Source of the DNA: Candidatus Dadabacteria bacterium
GTDB lineage: Bacteria; J088
NCBI GenBank assembly: GCA_003695505.1
Contig: RFIY01000298.1
Coordinates: 1-13,498 of the forward strand
Direction of reading: 5' to 3'
DNA: 13,498 nt
The position numbers and the translations under genes were made by a program. The notes beneath the pieces are model-generated. The model saw only the letters and a program-made list of their open reading frames with translations, did not search any database and had not been told where the DNA came from. This document shows positions 1-6,242 of this stretch, in pieces. Within the stretch, counting starts at the first letter, position 1. Every line of letters begins with the position of its first letter.

Positions 1-245
1 GACAGCACGGGCGTGCCCGGATACCAGTGATTCAGCGGTTTCTTTTCGATCGGGTCGATGCAGAAGCCACTGGAGCGGCCATAGGTTGTCAGGACCATGC
101 CATCTTCGCTGCCCTCGCGGACGAAGCAATAGGCGCGTTGTCCGGGTTTGACGTGGCAGGCGCGCGGGCATAAGTCGCAGACGATCCGATCGCCTTCGCG
201 GTGCCACCAGCGGCCGATGTACGGTTGTTCGTTTTCTTTCAGCAT
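1..245 (-). CDS. amrS: AmrS: radical-SAM enzyme of the AMMECR1/Memo/radical-SAM system (N-terminal part, cut by window edge)
   Basis: Only the first 81 codons are in the window; the gene runs off the left edge. They begin MLKENEQPY and include a cysteine cluster, CDLCPRACHVKPGQRAYC (C23, C26, C30, C40). This is characteristic of the N-terminal segment of the AmrS (AmmeMemoRadiSam system radical SAM) family. The radical-SAM CxxxCxxC motif that would bind the catalytic 4Fe-4S cluster lies further on and cannot be checked here. The ATG (complement of 243-245) shares one base with the stop of the AMMECR1 gene (TGATG), and a purine-rich GGGGAG ribosome site precedes it, so it is probably translationally coupled. 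The family's substrate is not established. Recognition rests on this N-terminal motif together with the two neighbouring genes, which is the usual company of AmrS. Confidence 0.88.
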   Translation of the reverse strand, partial: MLKENEQPYIGRWWHREGDRIVCDLCPRACHVKPGQRAYCFVREGSEDGMVLTTYGRSSGFCIDPIEKKPLNHWYPGTPVL

Positions 246-802
246 CAGGTTCTCCCCTCGCGTGTGTTTTCTCTGATTTTGGTCGCGGTGAAGCGAAACA
301 GCTCCACCGGTTCCCACGGCGCGATGCCCGCCTTCTGCCGGACGATCGCGAGTTGCTGGTCGACGGTGTTGACCCCGTCCAGTGCGGGCAAAAGGACGCC
401 CTGTCTGCTCCCGGACCGAACGATCACGCCGTAGCGGGCCGGGTCGAGCATGTCTGGCCCCGGAATCGCTTCCGGGGGGCTGAGTACACTAACCTCGATG
501 GTCAGCGCGCCCAGTTCCGCTTCGGTCACGGGCGGAAACCGCGGATCCTGCGTCGCGGCCAGAACGGCGCATTCCGCGACTTCCTCTTCGAGATGTGCTC
601 TGGTCGGCAGGATGTGGCCGATACAGCCGCGCAGTTGCCCCCGCGCATCGAGCAGCGTGACGAACGCGCCGCGCGGCGGCAGCGACGGGGTGATGCCGGC
701 CGGCAGGCGAATGCGTCCGCTCGCATACCAGGATTCCAGTGCCTTGCGCGCGATGCCCGGCAGCTCGGCCAGTCGGGCCTCTGGCAACGTCTGCGAGTTC
801 AT
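245..802 (-). CDS. amrA: AMMECR1-domain protein (AmmeMemoRadiSam system protein A)
   Basis: A 185-residue protein, full length for the bacterial/archaeal AMMECR1 family. Visible family signatures are LRGCIGHI (about residues 58-65, the near-invariant LRGCIG motif), QDPRFPPV (about 85-92), and a C-terminal stretch reading GVLLPALDGVNTVDQQLAI followed by KAGI. No signal peptide or membrane segment is seen, so it is probably cytoplasmic. The family is conserved from archaea to humans, but its biochemical role is unassigned; the conserved cysteine in LRGCIG is often suspected to be functional. A GGAGG site lies 6 bases before the ATG. The start overlaps the stop of the LigB-type gene by ATGA, and its own stop overlaps the AmrS start, so the three are almost certainly made together. 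The family call is firm; the function is open. Confidence 0.95.
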   Translation of the reverse strand: MNSQTLPEARLAELPGIARKALESWYASGRIRLPAGITPSLPPRGAFVTLLDARGQLRGCIGHILPTRAHLEEEVAECAVLAATQDPRFPPVTEAELGALTIEVSVLSPPEAIPGPDMLDPARYGVIVRSGSRQGVLLPALDGVNTVDQQLAIVRQKAGIAPWEPVELFRFTATKIRENTREGRT

Positions 803-1620
803 CGCGAGCCTCCGGTCGAGCCGGCCGCCAGCCAGTCATACAGCGCGGCATTCAGGTAGCCGACGCCGAACGGCCCCTCATACGCAAAAACCTGGTGGCC
901 GTTGTTGCGCCAGCCACCCGCCGCTGCGGCGATCGTCAGGCTGTCGAGGACATCTTCGGCCGCGATTGCGCGCAGCTCCGGATCGATGTCGATCGCGCCG
1001 GCCCAGTCGCCGGCGCGGACGTGCGCGACGACGTGTGCATCGAATGAGGCGGCACGCGGATCGTAGCCCGCCGGCGCGCCCGGTTTGAGCCGATGGCTCA
1101 TGTCGCCCGAGGCCACCAGCGACCAGCGACCGCCGAGATGCGCCGTGATCGCCGCGAGTGCTTCCCCAAACGCCTCCAGACTTCTGTCGGTTGGCCGCAT
1201 CGGCAGTGAAAAGACGACCGTCGGTCCCCGCCAGCCCGCCTCGGCCAGAAACCACAATGGTACGAGTGCGCCGTGATCCAGCTCCAGAACATCGATCGGC
1301 GCCGCGGCGCTCGCAAATGCTCGAATCAGGTCAGGCGGTGACGGTAAAGTCAGTTGAACCTCCGGAACCCCGAAGGGCGCAAAACTGCCGCCCACCTGTC
1401 CATGGCCGGCGACAACGCCGAAGCGGTCGGGTAAACGGGGGGTGTGTGGCGAGACGACGAGCACGCCGTCGGGTGAGCCCTGCAACAGGAACGACGCGCA
1501 CTGGCGCATCGCTTCCGTCGACGCGGCACAGTCGCGGGCGCGTGATCCGGCAATCGCCGGAATCACGATTGGCGCGTGGCACATCAGCGCGGCTTTCAGG
1601 TGTGGATGAATTTGCTCCAT
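799..1620 (-). CDS. LigB-type class III extradiol-dioxygenase-like protein (Memo-position partner of AMMECR1)
   Basis: A 273-residue soluble protein. Motifs in order: CHAPIVIP (H15), VVSPHTPR (H59), LDHGALVP (H116), SGDMSHRL (H176) and AAED (E222). This spacing matches the metal-binding and catalytic histidines and the late glutamate of the LigB/class III non-haem-iron extradiol dioxygenase superfamily. Memo belongs to the same fold, but the canonical Memo start (a PAVAG-FYP-like motif) is absent. It resembles instead the LigB-type domain that in some anaerobes is fused to AMMECR1 in one polypeptide; here it is a separate gene overlapping AMMECR1 by 4 bases. Retained ligands suggest it binds a metal. 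Whether it cleaves an aromatic ring is unknown, and a role within the radical-SAM system seems likelier from context. A GGAGG site lies about 7 bases before the ATG at 1620. Confidence 0.85.
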   Translation of the reverse strand: MEQIHPHLKAALMCHAPIVIPAIAGSRARDCAASTEAMRQCASFLLQGSPDGVLVVSPHTPRLPDRFGVVAGHGQVGGSFAPFGVPEVQLTLPSPPDLIRAFASAAAPIDVLELDHGALVPLWFLAEAGWRGPTVVFSLPMRPTDRSLEAFGEALAAITAHLGGRWSLVASGDMSHRLKPGAPAGYDPRAASFDAHVVAHVRAGDWAGAIDIDPELRAIAAEDVLDSLTIAAAAGGWRNNGHQVFAYEGPFGVGYLNAALYDWLAAGSTGGSR

Positions 1621-1655
1621 ATCGAACCTCCAGTTCGCCGGAGGCCCGGCTGCGT

Positions 1656-2540
1656 CTATGGGCGTTCTCCCTGAATCAGCCAGATCGACAGCGCCACGGC
1701 CCCCGCACCGAAAAAGATATGCACACCAAGCGGTTCGTCAAGTAGCCAGGCGCCAAACAGGACGGCAAACAGCATGCGAGACGTCGAGGCGATGCTGCCG
1801 TCCAGGGCGCTGACGTGGCGGTAACCAGTGGTAATCAGCAACTGGCCCGCGACACCGAGTATCCCCGCGAGTACCCACAGTCCGACCTGGTGCGGCGCGG
1901 CGATCCCGAGCCAGCGAAGCTGCGGCGTCAGTACGGCCGCGCCGGCCACCATGACAAACCAGACGATCGTGTCTGCGTCGTCGTGCTGACGCGCAGCCCG
2001 CAGCAGGATCACGGCAAAGGCCGATACAAATCCGCAGGCGAGCGCGATCAGGTCGCCGACGGAGCCGGCGCCGCCAAAATCGGGGGCGATCAGGGTCCAG
2101 ACACCGGCGACACCCACGGCGACGGCGACGAGCTGACGGCGGCTCGTACGTTCCCGCAGCAACAGCGGCGCCAGTAGAGCGATAAAGATCGGATAGGTCA
2201 GATTGAGGATGTTGGCATTGGTGATCGTCGCGCGCGCAATCGCGGCATAAAACAACAGGACCGCGACCAGATTGGTCGCCGCACGGCCCAGGACCAGCTC
2301 CGGGCGGCGTGGCCACGGCAGGCGCCCGGTACGCAGCAGGAACCAGATGCTCAGACCGACCGCACCGATCCAGAACCGGCCCGCAGCAATCGTCGGTGCT
2401 GGCGTGTCGAACCGCGACAACACCTTGACGACGACCGTCGCGAGCGCAAAGGCAATGGCCGATCCGACGACCAATGCGAGTCCCTTCAGACGGCGCGAAG
2501 ACGTCGCAGTGGCTGGTTCGAAATTTGTCCCGGCGGTCAA
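1656..2540 (-). CDS. DMT-superfamily (EamA-type) inner-membrane transporter
   Basis: A 294-residue, very hydrophobic protein with about ten predicted membrane segments in two similar halves, each about 140 residues, which is the two-EamA-domain layout of the drug/metabolite transporter superfamily. Examples are the first helix at about 20-41, a central segment near 170-185, and a last helix at about 270-290 (HIFFGAGAVALSIWLIQ). Substrate cannot be read from sequence; relatives export amino acids, metabolites or drugs. The start shown is a TTG (complement of 2538-2540) giving MTAGTNFEP; no ATG fits and the ribosome site is weak, so the start is uncertain by some residues. It lies 35 bases upstream of the LigB-type gene on the same strand, so it may be the first gene of that operon. 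It is divergent from the alpha/beta hydrolase across about 74 bases. Confidence 0.85.
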   Translation of the reverse strand: MTAGTNFEPATATSSRRLKGLALVVGSAIAFALATVVVKVLSRFDTPAPTIAAGRFWIGAVGLSIWFLLRTGRLPWPRRPELVLGRAATNLVAVLLFYAAIARATITNANILNLTYPIFIALLAPLLLRERTSRRQLVAVAVGVAGVWTLIAPDFGGAGSVGDLIALACGFVSAFAVILLRAARQHDDADTIVWFVMVAGAAVLTPQLRWLGIAAPHQVGLWVLAGILGVAGQLLITTGYRHVSALDGSIASTSRMLFAVLFGAWLLDEPLGVHIFFGAGAVALSIWLIQGERP

Positions 2541-2614
2541 ATGCTGTGCCTGCGGTGTACAATCAACGTAGAGAGGCTCCAGAGCCAGTGTACGATCGGC
2601 GAAACGGAGGTTTC

Positions 2615-3775
2615 ATGACACCAGCGTCCGAGCAGGCAGTGCAAATCGACCGGTGGCTTGATCAAAAAGTGCTTCGCTTCGAGGGGCCGATCGAGCAACA
2701 GTCGACGCGAGACAGATGGATCCGCGACACAGCCCATTTCGGTATCTCTTTGCTCTCCGAGCTACGCAGCATTGGTGCTGCTGCTCCGGGATACCTGGCC
2801 GAATGGCTACGCAACGGCTTCTACCCGGAGCAGATGACCTTTCGCAAATTGCCGTACCTTCCGGAACGCGCCGACCTCGCAATGCTCAAGCGCGCCAACC
2901 CCGACTGGGAGTTTCGCGAAGATTTCAATCCGCGGCACTGGGTGTTCGTGTTCCTGCATGGCTACATCGACAATTCCGGCGCCGACCGCGTGGCGTACAA
3001 GCTGGCGAGTCTTGGCTATCAGGTTTATCTGATCCGTTATCCGTTCTTGCGTAACGTGCGCAGGCTGGCCGGTGAACTCGAAGAAATGCTCGAACTGATC
3101 TGGCGACGGGAAAAGGGCAAGCGATTCGTTCCGGTTGGTCACAGTCTGGGCGGCTTCATCTGGGATCACCTGCTGTTGCACAAACCCGAACTGGTCGACA
3201 AGTACAACATGCCGCTCTATATCCCGATCGGCAGTCCCCGTTTTGGCACGGTTGTCGCCAACATTGGCGTCGGGGCGAGTGCGCGGCAGATGCAACCCAA
3301 CAGCGACGTCGTGCTTGAGCACCTCAATCGGCGGTTCCCGCCGGATTTCGAGGTCTACCCGTTCGTCAGCCGTTTCGATCTGCTCGTGATCCCGATCGAG
3401 TCGTCGCTGCTGAGGCGCGGCGTCAACTACCTGTTCTCGGAGACGGGGCATATCGCCCAGATCCTGCGCAATGAAACGGTCGAGGCGATCGAGGAGATCA
3501 TCGCAAGTCCGCGTGAAGTGCTCGAGGAGCGCGCCCTGAAGCGGCCGTTCTATTTCGCCAGCCTGACGAACCTGATGAGCAAGCTGCCCCGCCATATCCA
3601 GAAGCAGATCGGCGTGTCGGGCGTGATCGACTACGTCCAGGGGGCGCCCGGTGAGGATCCGCCGGAGTTCAAGTTGCGGATCGTGCATCACGAGCTACGC
3701 CTTGGGCTCATTCCAACGCTGAATCGCGAGGAGTCCCCGCGTCAGCGCCGCGGAGCGCTCGGCCTGGCAGTCTGA
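2615..3775 (+). CDS. Alpha/beta hydrolase, lipase/esterase-like
   Basis: A 386-residue protein with no signal peptide. An N-terminal region of about 105 residues without a clear family match precedes the hydrolase core: FVFLHGYIDN (HG oxyanion motif, H115), the nucleophile elbow VGHSLGG (S177), SRFDLLVIP (candidate acid D255) and SETGHIAQIL (H279). Order and spacing fit the Ser-Asp-His triad of small lipases and esterases. The last roughly 85 residues form another unassigned extension. The substrate is unknown. The reading frame is open further upstream, but the ATG at 2615 is chosen because CGGAGG (2605-2610) lies just before it and the upstream codons overlap the divergent transporter gene. 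The end carries stops in all three frames (TGA, TAA, TAG within 3773-3783), just before a strong terminator shared with ndk. Confidence 0.82.
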   Translation: MTPASEQAVQIDRWLDQKVLRFEGPIEQQSTRDRWIRDTAHFGISLLSELRSIGAAAPGYLAEWLRNGFYPEQMTFRKLPYLPERADLAMLKRANPDWEFREDFNPRHWVFVFLHGYIDNSGADRVAYKLASLGYQVYLIRYPFLRNVRRLAGELEEMLELIWRREKGKRFVPVGHSLGGFIWDHLLLHKPELVDKYNMPLYIPIGSPRFGTVVANIGVGASARQMQPNSDVVLEHLNRRFPPDFEVYPFVSRFDLLVIPIESSLLRRGVNYLFSETGHIAQILRNETVEAIEEIIASPREVLEERALKRPFYFASLTNLMSKLPRHIQKQIGVSGVIDYVQGAPGEDPPEFKLRIVHHELRLGLIPTLNREESPRQRRGALGLAV

Positions 3776-3810
3776 GTAACTAGCCGAAAGTCGAGACGAA
3801 AGCCGAAAGA

Positions 3811-3843
3811 AAGGCCGCCCACGCGATTGCTGGCGGCCTTTTT
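3811..3843. terminator. Bidirectional rho-independent terminator between the hydrolase gene and ndk
   Basis: A perfect 9-bp stem, AAGGCCGCC (3811-3819) with GGCGGCCTT (3832-3840), around a 12-base loop. On the plus strand it is followed by TTTTT (3839-3843). On the minus strand the other arm is followed by TTTCTTTC. The two genes converge on it, so one structure can end both transcripts. Confidence 0.9.
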
Positions 3844-3865
3844 GCTTGACGTACGCGGAAAAAGC

Positions 3866-4291
3866 TCAGCGCTCGAACACGTCCGTTCCCGGAAAGAAGT
3901 AGTTGATCTCGAACGCGGCCGTGTCCGGTCCGTCGCTGCCGTGCACCGTGTTGGCCTCGATGCTTTCGGCGAAATCCTTGCGAATCGTGCCTTCGGCGGC
4001 CTCGGCGGGATTCGTCGCGCCCATCAGTTCGCGGTTCTTCGCGATGGCGTCTTCGCCCTCGAGCACCTGGACCATGATCGGGCCGCTGGTCATGAACTCG
4101 CAGAGGCTGTCGAAGAACGGGCGTTCGCGGTGGACGTGATAGAAGCCTTCTGCTTCGCGGCGGGACAGCCAGACCATTTTTGCGGCGACGATCCTGAGGC
4201 CGTTGGTTTCGAAGCGGCTGTAAATCTTGCCGATGAGATTGCGGCGGACGCCATCTGGCTTGATGATGCTGAGGGTGCGTTCGACGGCCAT
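3866..4291 (-). CDS. ndk: Nucleoside diphosphate kinase
   Basis: A 141-residue protein, the standard length for bacterial NDK. It transfers the gamma phosphate of ATP to nucleoside diphosphates through a phosphohistidine, balancing NTP and dNTP pools in the cytoplasm. The sequence shows IIKPDGV (about 9-15) near the N-terminus and the active-site signature NTVHGSDG with the phosphorylated histidine at H117. An in-frame upstream ATG at 4315 would add eight residues (MTTKGSRP), but the start at 4291 gives the family's usual beginning [14 protein letters not shown], with AAGGA nine bases before it. The gene is monocistronic. It converges with the hydrolase gene and is divergent from rpsB, with which it shares a 255-base intergenic region. 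Confidence 0.97.
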   Translation of the reverse strand: MAVERTLSIIKPDGVRRNLIGKIYSRFETNGLRIVAAKMVWLSRREAEGFYHVHRERPFFDSLCEFMTSGPIMVQVLEGEDAIAKNRELMGATNPAEAAEGTIRKDFAESIEANTVHGSDGPDTAAFEINYFFPGTDVFER

Positions 4292-4359
4292 GGGGCGCGA
4301 TCCTTTCGTTGTCATTGTGGTGGTTCTGGAGCTGGACGCGAGGCGCGCCCGTTCCTGAA

Positions 4360-4365
4360 AGTGTA
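4360..4365 (-). promoter_or_regulatory. ndk: Possible -10 element for ndk
   Basis: On the minus strand TACACT is a reasonable sigma-70 -10 box, about 69 bases upstream of the ndk start. No good -35 hexamer is seen at 16-18 bases spacing, so this is only a weak suggestion. Confidence 0.3.
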
Positions 4366-4404
4366 GCAGTTTTGCGCCGCGCGGGCATCCGCGCGTTCGT
4401 CAGT

Positions 4405-4434
4405 TTGCCCGAATCGCCGATCGTCGGCTAAAAT
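4405..4434 (+). promoter_or_regulatory. rpsB: Sigma-70 promoter of the rpsB-tsf operon
   Basis: TTGCCC (4405-4410) and TAAAAT (4429-4434) are separated by 18 bases. This predicts transcription starting near 4441 and a 5' leader of about 105 bases before the rpsB ATG, consistent with a strongly expressed ribosomal-protein operon. Confidence 0.75.
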
Positions 4435-4464
4435 CAAAGGTTTAATGACGCACGCGACCGGATT

Positions 4465-4529
4465 GTGTCTGGGGTCCCTGCCGCGAGGCAGGGGAAGACA
4501 CAAGAAGATGGTTGCGGAGGCTTAACCCC
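4465..4529 (+). promoter_or_regulatory. rpsB: Structured rpsB leader, candidate S2 autoregulatory element
   Basis: The leader folds into a two-part hairpin. The outer stem GTGTCT (4465-4470) pairs with AGACAC (4496-4501), and the inner stem CCCTGCC (4476-4482) pairs with GGCAGGG (4487-4493) across a GCGA tetraloop of the GNRA class. They are separated by an internal loop, GGGGT (4471-4475) opposite GA (4494-4495). GGGGT is complementary to ACCCC (4525-4529), about 6 bases before the ribosome site AAGGAG (4535-4540), which would give a pseudoknot close to the start. S2-mediated control through the rpsB leader is established for E. coli. That this leader works the same way is inference from position and folding. 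Confidence 0.65.
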
Positions 4530-4546
4530 GACATAAGGAGACATCC

Positions 4547-5488
4547 ATGTCGTTCAATCTGAGCATCCAGCAGTTGCTGGAGAGCGGCGCTCATTACGGC
4601 CACCAGGCCAGCCGCTGGGATCCGCGCATGCGCCCGTTCATCTACGGCCAGCGCAACAACGTCCACATCATCAACCTTGCGATGACGATGGCGTATGCCG
4701 AAGAGGCATACGAGGCGATCGCCAACGCCGTTGCGTCCGGCCAGGGCGTCCTGTTCGTCGGCACCAAGCCGCAGGCCCGTGAGCCTGTGCGCGAGGCGGC
4801 CCTGCGTGCGAACCAGTACTTCATGGTCAATCGCTGGCTCGGCGGGACGTTGACCAACCTGCGGACGATGCGCAAGAGTGTCGAAAAGATCCAGAAGATC
4901 CAGAAGATGGAAGAGGACGGCACCTTCCAGTTGATGACCAAGAAAGAGGCGCTGTCGGCGACGCGCGAGCGCGACAAGCTGCTGGCCAACCTCGAAGGGA
5001 TCATGGAAATGAAGCGCCTGCCCGGCGCGGTATTCGTCGTCGACATCGGTCACGACCACATTGCCGTCAACGAGGCGACGCGGCTGAATATCCCGGTCAT
5101 CGGACTGTGCGATACCAACCGCAACCCGGGCATGGTTGACTATCCGGTTCCGGCAAACGACGACGCGGTCCGCTCGATTCGCCTGTTCGCGAACCTGTTC
5201 GCGGAGGCCTGCATCGACGGCGAGCAACGGAGGCAGGAAAAGCTGCGTTCCGAAGAAGAAGAGGCGGTTGCCGGAGAATCGCTGGCCGATTCCTTCATCG
5301 ACGCCGACGAAGAAGAAGAATTGCTGACCATGCGAACGGTCATCAAGAAGGTCAAGAAGAGCGACGACCAGCCCGCAGCCGCGGCCGAGGCCCGCGCCGA
5401 GGAACCGGCGGATGCGGCCGAGGGTGGCGACGAGGCAGCCGAAGCCCCAGTCGCTGCCGAAGCGCCCGCCGAGGAGACGGCCGAGTAA
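4547..5488 (+). CDS. rpsB: 30S ribosomal protein S2, with long acidic C-terminal tail
   Basis: The N-terminal ~230 residues are clear S2: LLESGAHYGHQASRWDPRM (about 10-28), VLFVGTKPQA (about 68-77), NRWLGGTLTNLRTM (about 94-107) and, near 195-215, DTNRNPGMVDYPVPANDDA. S2 binds late to the 30S subunit between head and body. At 313 residues it is about 70 longer than the ~240-residue norm. The extra part is first acidic (EEEE and DEEEEE runs), then a short basic patch (VIKKVKKS), then about 40 residues made largely of Ala, Glu and Pro. Composition and position suggest a disordered tail. The ATG follows AAGGAG by 6 bases. It is followed by tsf after 48 bases, the standard rpsB-tsf pair. The call is certain; the role of the tail is unknown. 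Confidence 0.98.
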   Translation: MSFNLSIQQLLESGAHYGHQASRWDPRMRPFIYGQRNNVHIINLAMTMAYAEEAYEAIANAVASGQGVLFVGTKPQAREPVREAALRANQYFMVNRWLGGTLTNLRTMRKSVEKIQKIQKMEEDGTFQLMTKKEALSATRERDKLLANLEGIMEMKRLPGAVFVVDIGHDHIAVNEATRLNIPVIGLCDTNRNPGMVDYPVPANDDAVRSIRLFANLFAEACIDGEQRRQEKLRSEEEEAVAGESLADSFIDADEEEELLTMRTVIKKVKKSDDQPAAAAEARAEEPADAAEGGDEAAEAPVAAEAPAEETAE

Positions 5489-5536
5489 GCTGTCCCGCTT
5501 CTGTGCTGAACCTGTAGACAACGGAGACTGAACATC

Positions 5537-6133
5537 ATGTCCATGATCGAGAAAATCAAGGAACTGCGTGAGCGTACCGGTGCCGGTATGAGCGACTGCA
5601 AGGCCGCGCTGGCCGAAACGGATGGCGACATCGATGCCGCCATCGAGGTGCTGCGCTCGAAGGGGATCGCCAAGGCTGCCAAGAAGTCGGGGCGCGAGGC
5701 CAGCGAAGGACTCGTCGGGTCGTATATTCACGGCAATGGCCGTATCGGCGTACTCGTCGAAGTCAACTGCGAAACCGATTTCGTGGCGCGGACCGAAGAC
5801 TTCCAGAACTTCGTGCGTGAGATCGCGATGCAGGTCGCCGCAACCAATCCGCTGGCGGTCAATGCCGAAGGCATCGACCCCGAAGTGCTCGAGGCCGAAA
5901 AGCGCGTCTATCGCGAGCAGGCAGCGGAAGAGGGCAAGCCGGCGGAAATCGCCGAAAAGATCGTCGAGGGCCGCATTCGCAAATTCCTGAAGGAGCAAAC
6001 ACTGCTCGACCAGGAATACATCCGCGATCCCGACAAGACGATCCAGGATCTGCTCAACGAAACGATCGCCAAACTTGGTGAAAACATCCTGATTCGCCGC
6101 TTCGTCCGTTTCGAGCTGGGCGAAGGCGCCTGA
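5537..6133 (+). CDS. tsf: Translation elongation factor Ts, short form
   Basis: EF-Ts recycles EF-Tu by driving GDP release. The N-terminal UBA-like domain is plain: IKELRERTGAGMSDCKAAL (about 7-25), then ALAETDGDIDAAIEVLR. The core has the signature VEVNCETDFVAR near 75-86. The protein has 198 residues, against about 283 in E. coli, and resembles the short type known from Thermus, which keeps one core subdomain. The C-terminal part (ENILIRRFVRFELG) is intact, so this is a compact version and not a truncation. GGAG (5523-5526) precedes the ATG by 10 bases; a second ATG two codons on (5543) could serve instead. It shares the rpsB promoter. pyrH follows after 109 bases that hold a promoter-like signal and hairpins. 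Confidence 0.97.
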   Translation: MSMIEKIKELRERTGAGMSDCKAALAETDGDIDAAIEVLRSKGIAKAAKKSGREASEGLVGSYIHGNGRIGVLVEVNCETDFVARTEDFQNFVREIAMQVAATNPLAVNAEGIDPEVLEAEKRVYREQAAEEGKPAEIAEKIVEGRIRKFLKEQTLLDQEYIRDPDKTIQDLLNETIAKLGENILIRRFVRFELGEGA

Positions 6134-6161
6134 GCCGACATCGCGCTGGGCGCGGTCAAAC

Positions 6162-6170
6162 TGATACTAT
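6162..6170 (+). promoter_or_regulatory. pyrH: Possible extended -10 promoter for pyrH
   Basis: TGATACTAT is an extended -10 element (TGN followed by TACTAT at 6165-6170), placed about 73 bases before the chosen pyrH start. No convincing -35 is seen, which extended -10 promoters can tolerate. It would let pyrH and the downstream genes be transcribed apart from rpsB-tsf. Confidence 0.4.
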
Positions 6171-6179
6171 GTTTCCAGT

Positions 6180-6216
6180 GCGGGCGCGGCGTTGCCGTGC
6201 CCGCTGTTCTGCGGGC
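6180..6216 (+). promoter_or_regulatory. Two mutually exclusive hairpins in the tsf-pyrH spacer
   Basis: The segment GCGGGC occurs twice (6180-6185 and 6211-6216) around a single GCCCGC (6199-6204). Hairpin 1 is an 11-bp stem (6180-6190 with 6194-6204, one G-U pair, GTT loop). Hairpin 2 is a 6-bp stem (6199-6204 with 6211-6216, TGTTCT loop). They share the central arm and cannot form together. Hairpin 1 is followed by TGTTCT, which is not a real U-tract, so a simple terminator is doubtful. It could be a transcript boundary, an attenuator or an mRNA stabiliser. Confidence 0.45.
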
Positions 6217-6242
6217 TGCAGAGGATGGAAACGGACAGCGTC

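Noticed and set aside
799-1620. Calling this gene Memo (system protein B)
   Set aside because: The Memo N-terminal signature is missing and the histidine motifs match the LigB-type class III dioxygenase branch better.
2558-2563. TACAAT as a -10 box for the hydrolase gene
   Set aside because: No acceptable -35 hexamer at 16-18 bases upstream and no TGN extension; left out as a feature.
2474-2614. Upstream extension of the hydrolase gene to an ATG-like start at 2474
   Set aside because: It would run into the divergent transporter gene and has no ribosome site, while 2615 has CGGAGG just before it.
2807-3691. A 294-codon minus-strand frame opposite the alpha/beta hydrolase
   Set aside because: The plus strand carries a complete catalytic triad; the antisense product has no recognisable motif.
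3782-3809. Two copies of AGCCGAAAG (3782-3790 and 3801-3809)
   Set aside because: Only 9 bases, beside a terminator with A-rich flanks that supply the minus-strand U-tract; no sign of an array or mobile element.
4442-5998. A 518-codon open frame on the minus strand opposite rpsB and tsf
   Set aside because: It lies wholly across two certain genes in a high-GC region where antisense frames stay open by chance; its protein is low-complexity and matches no family.
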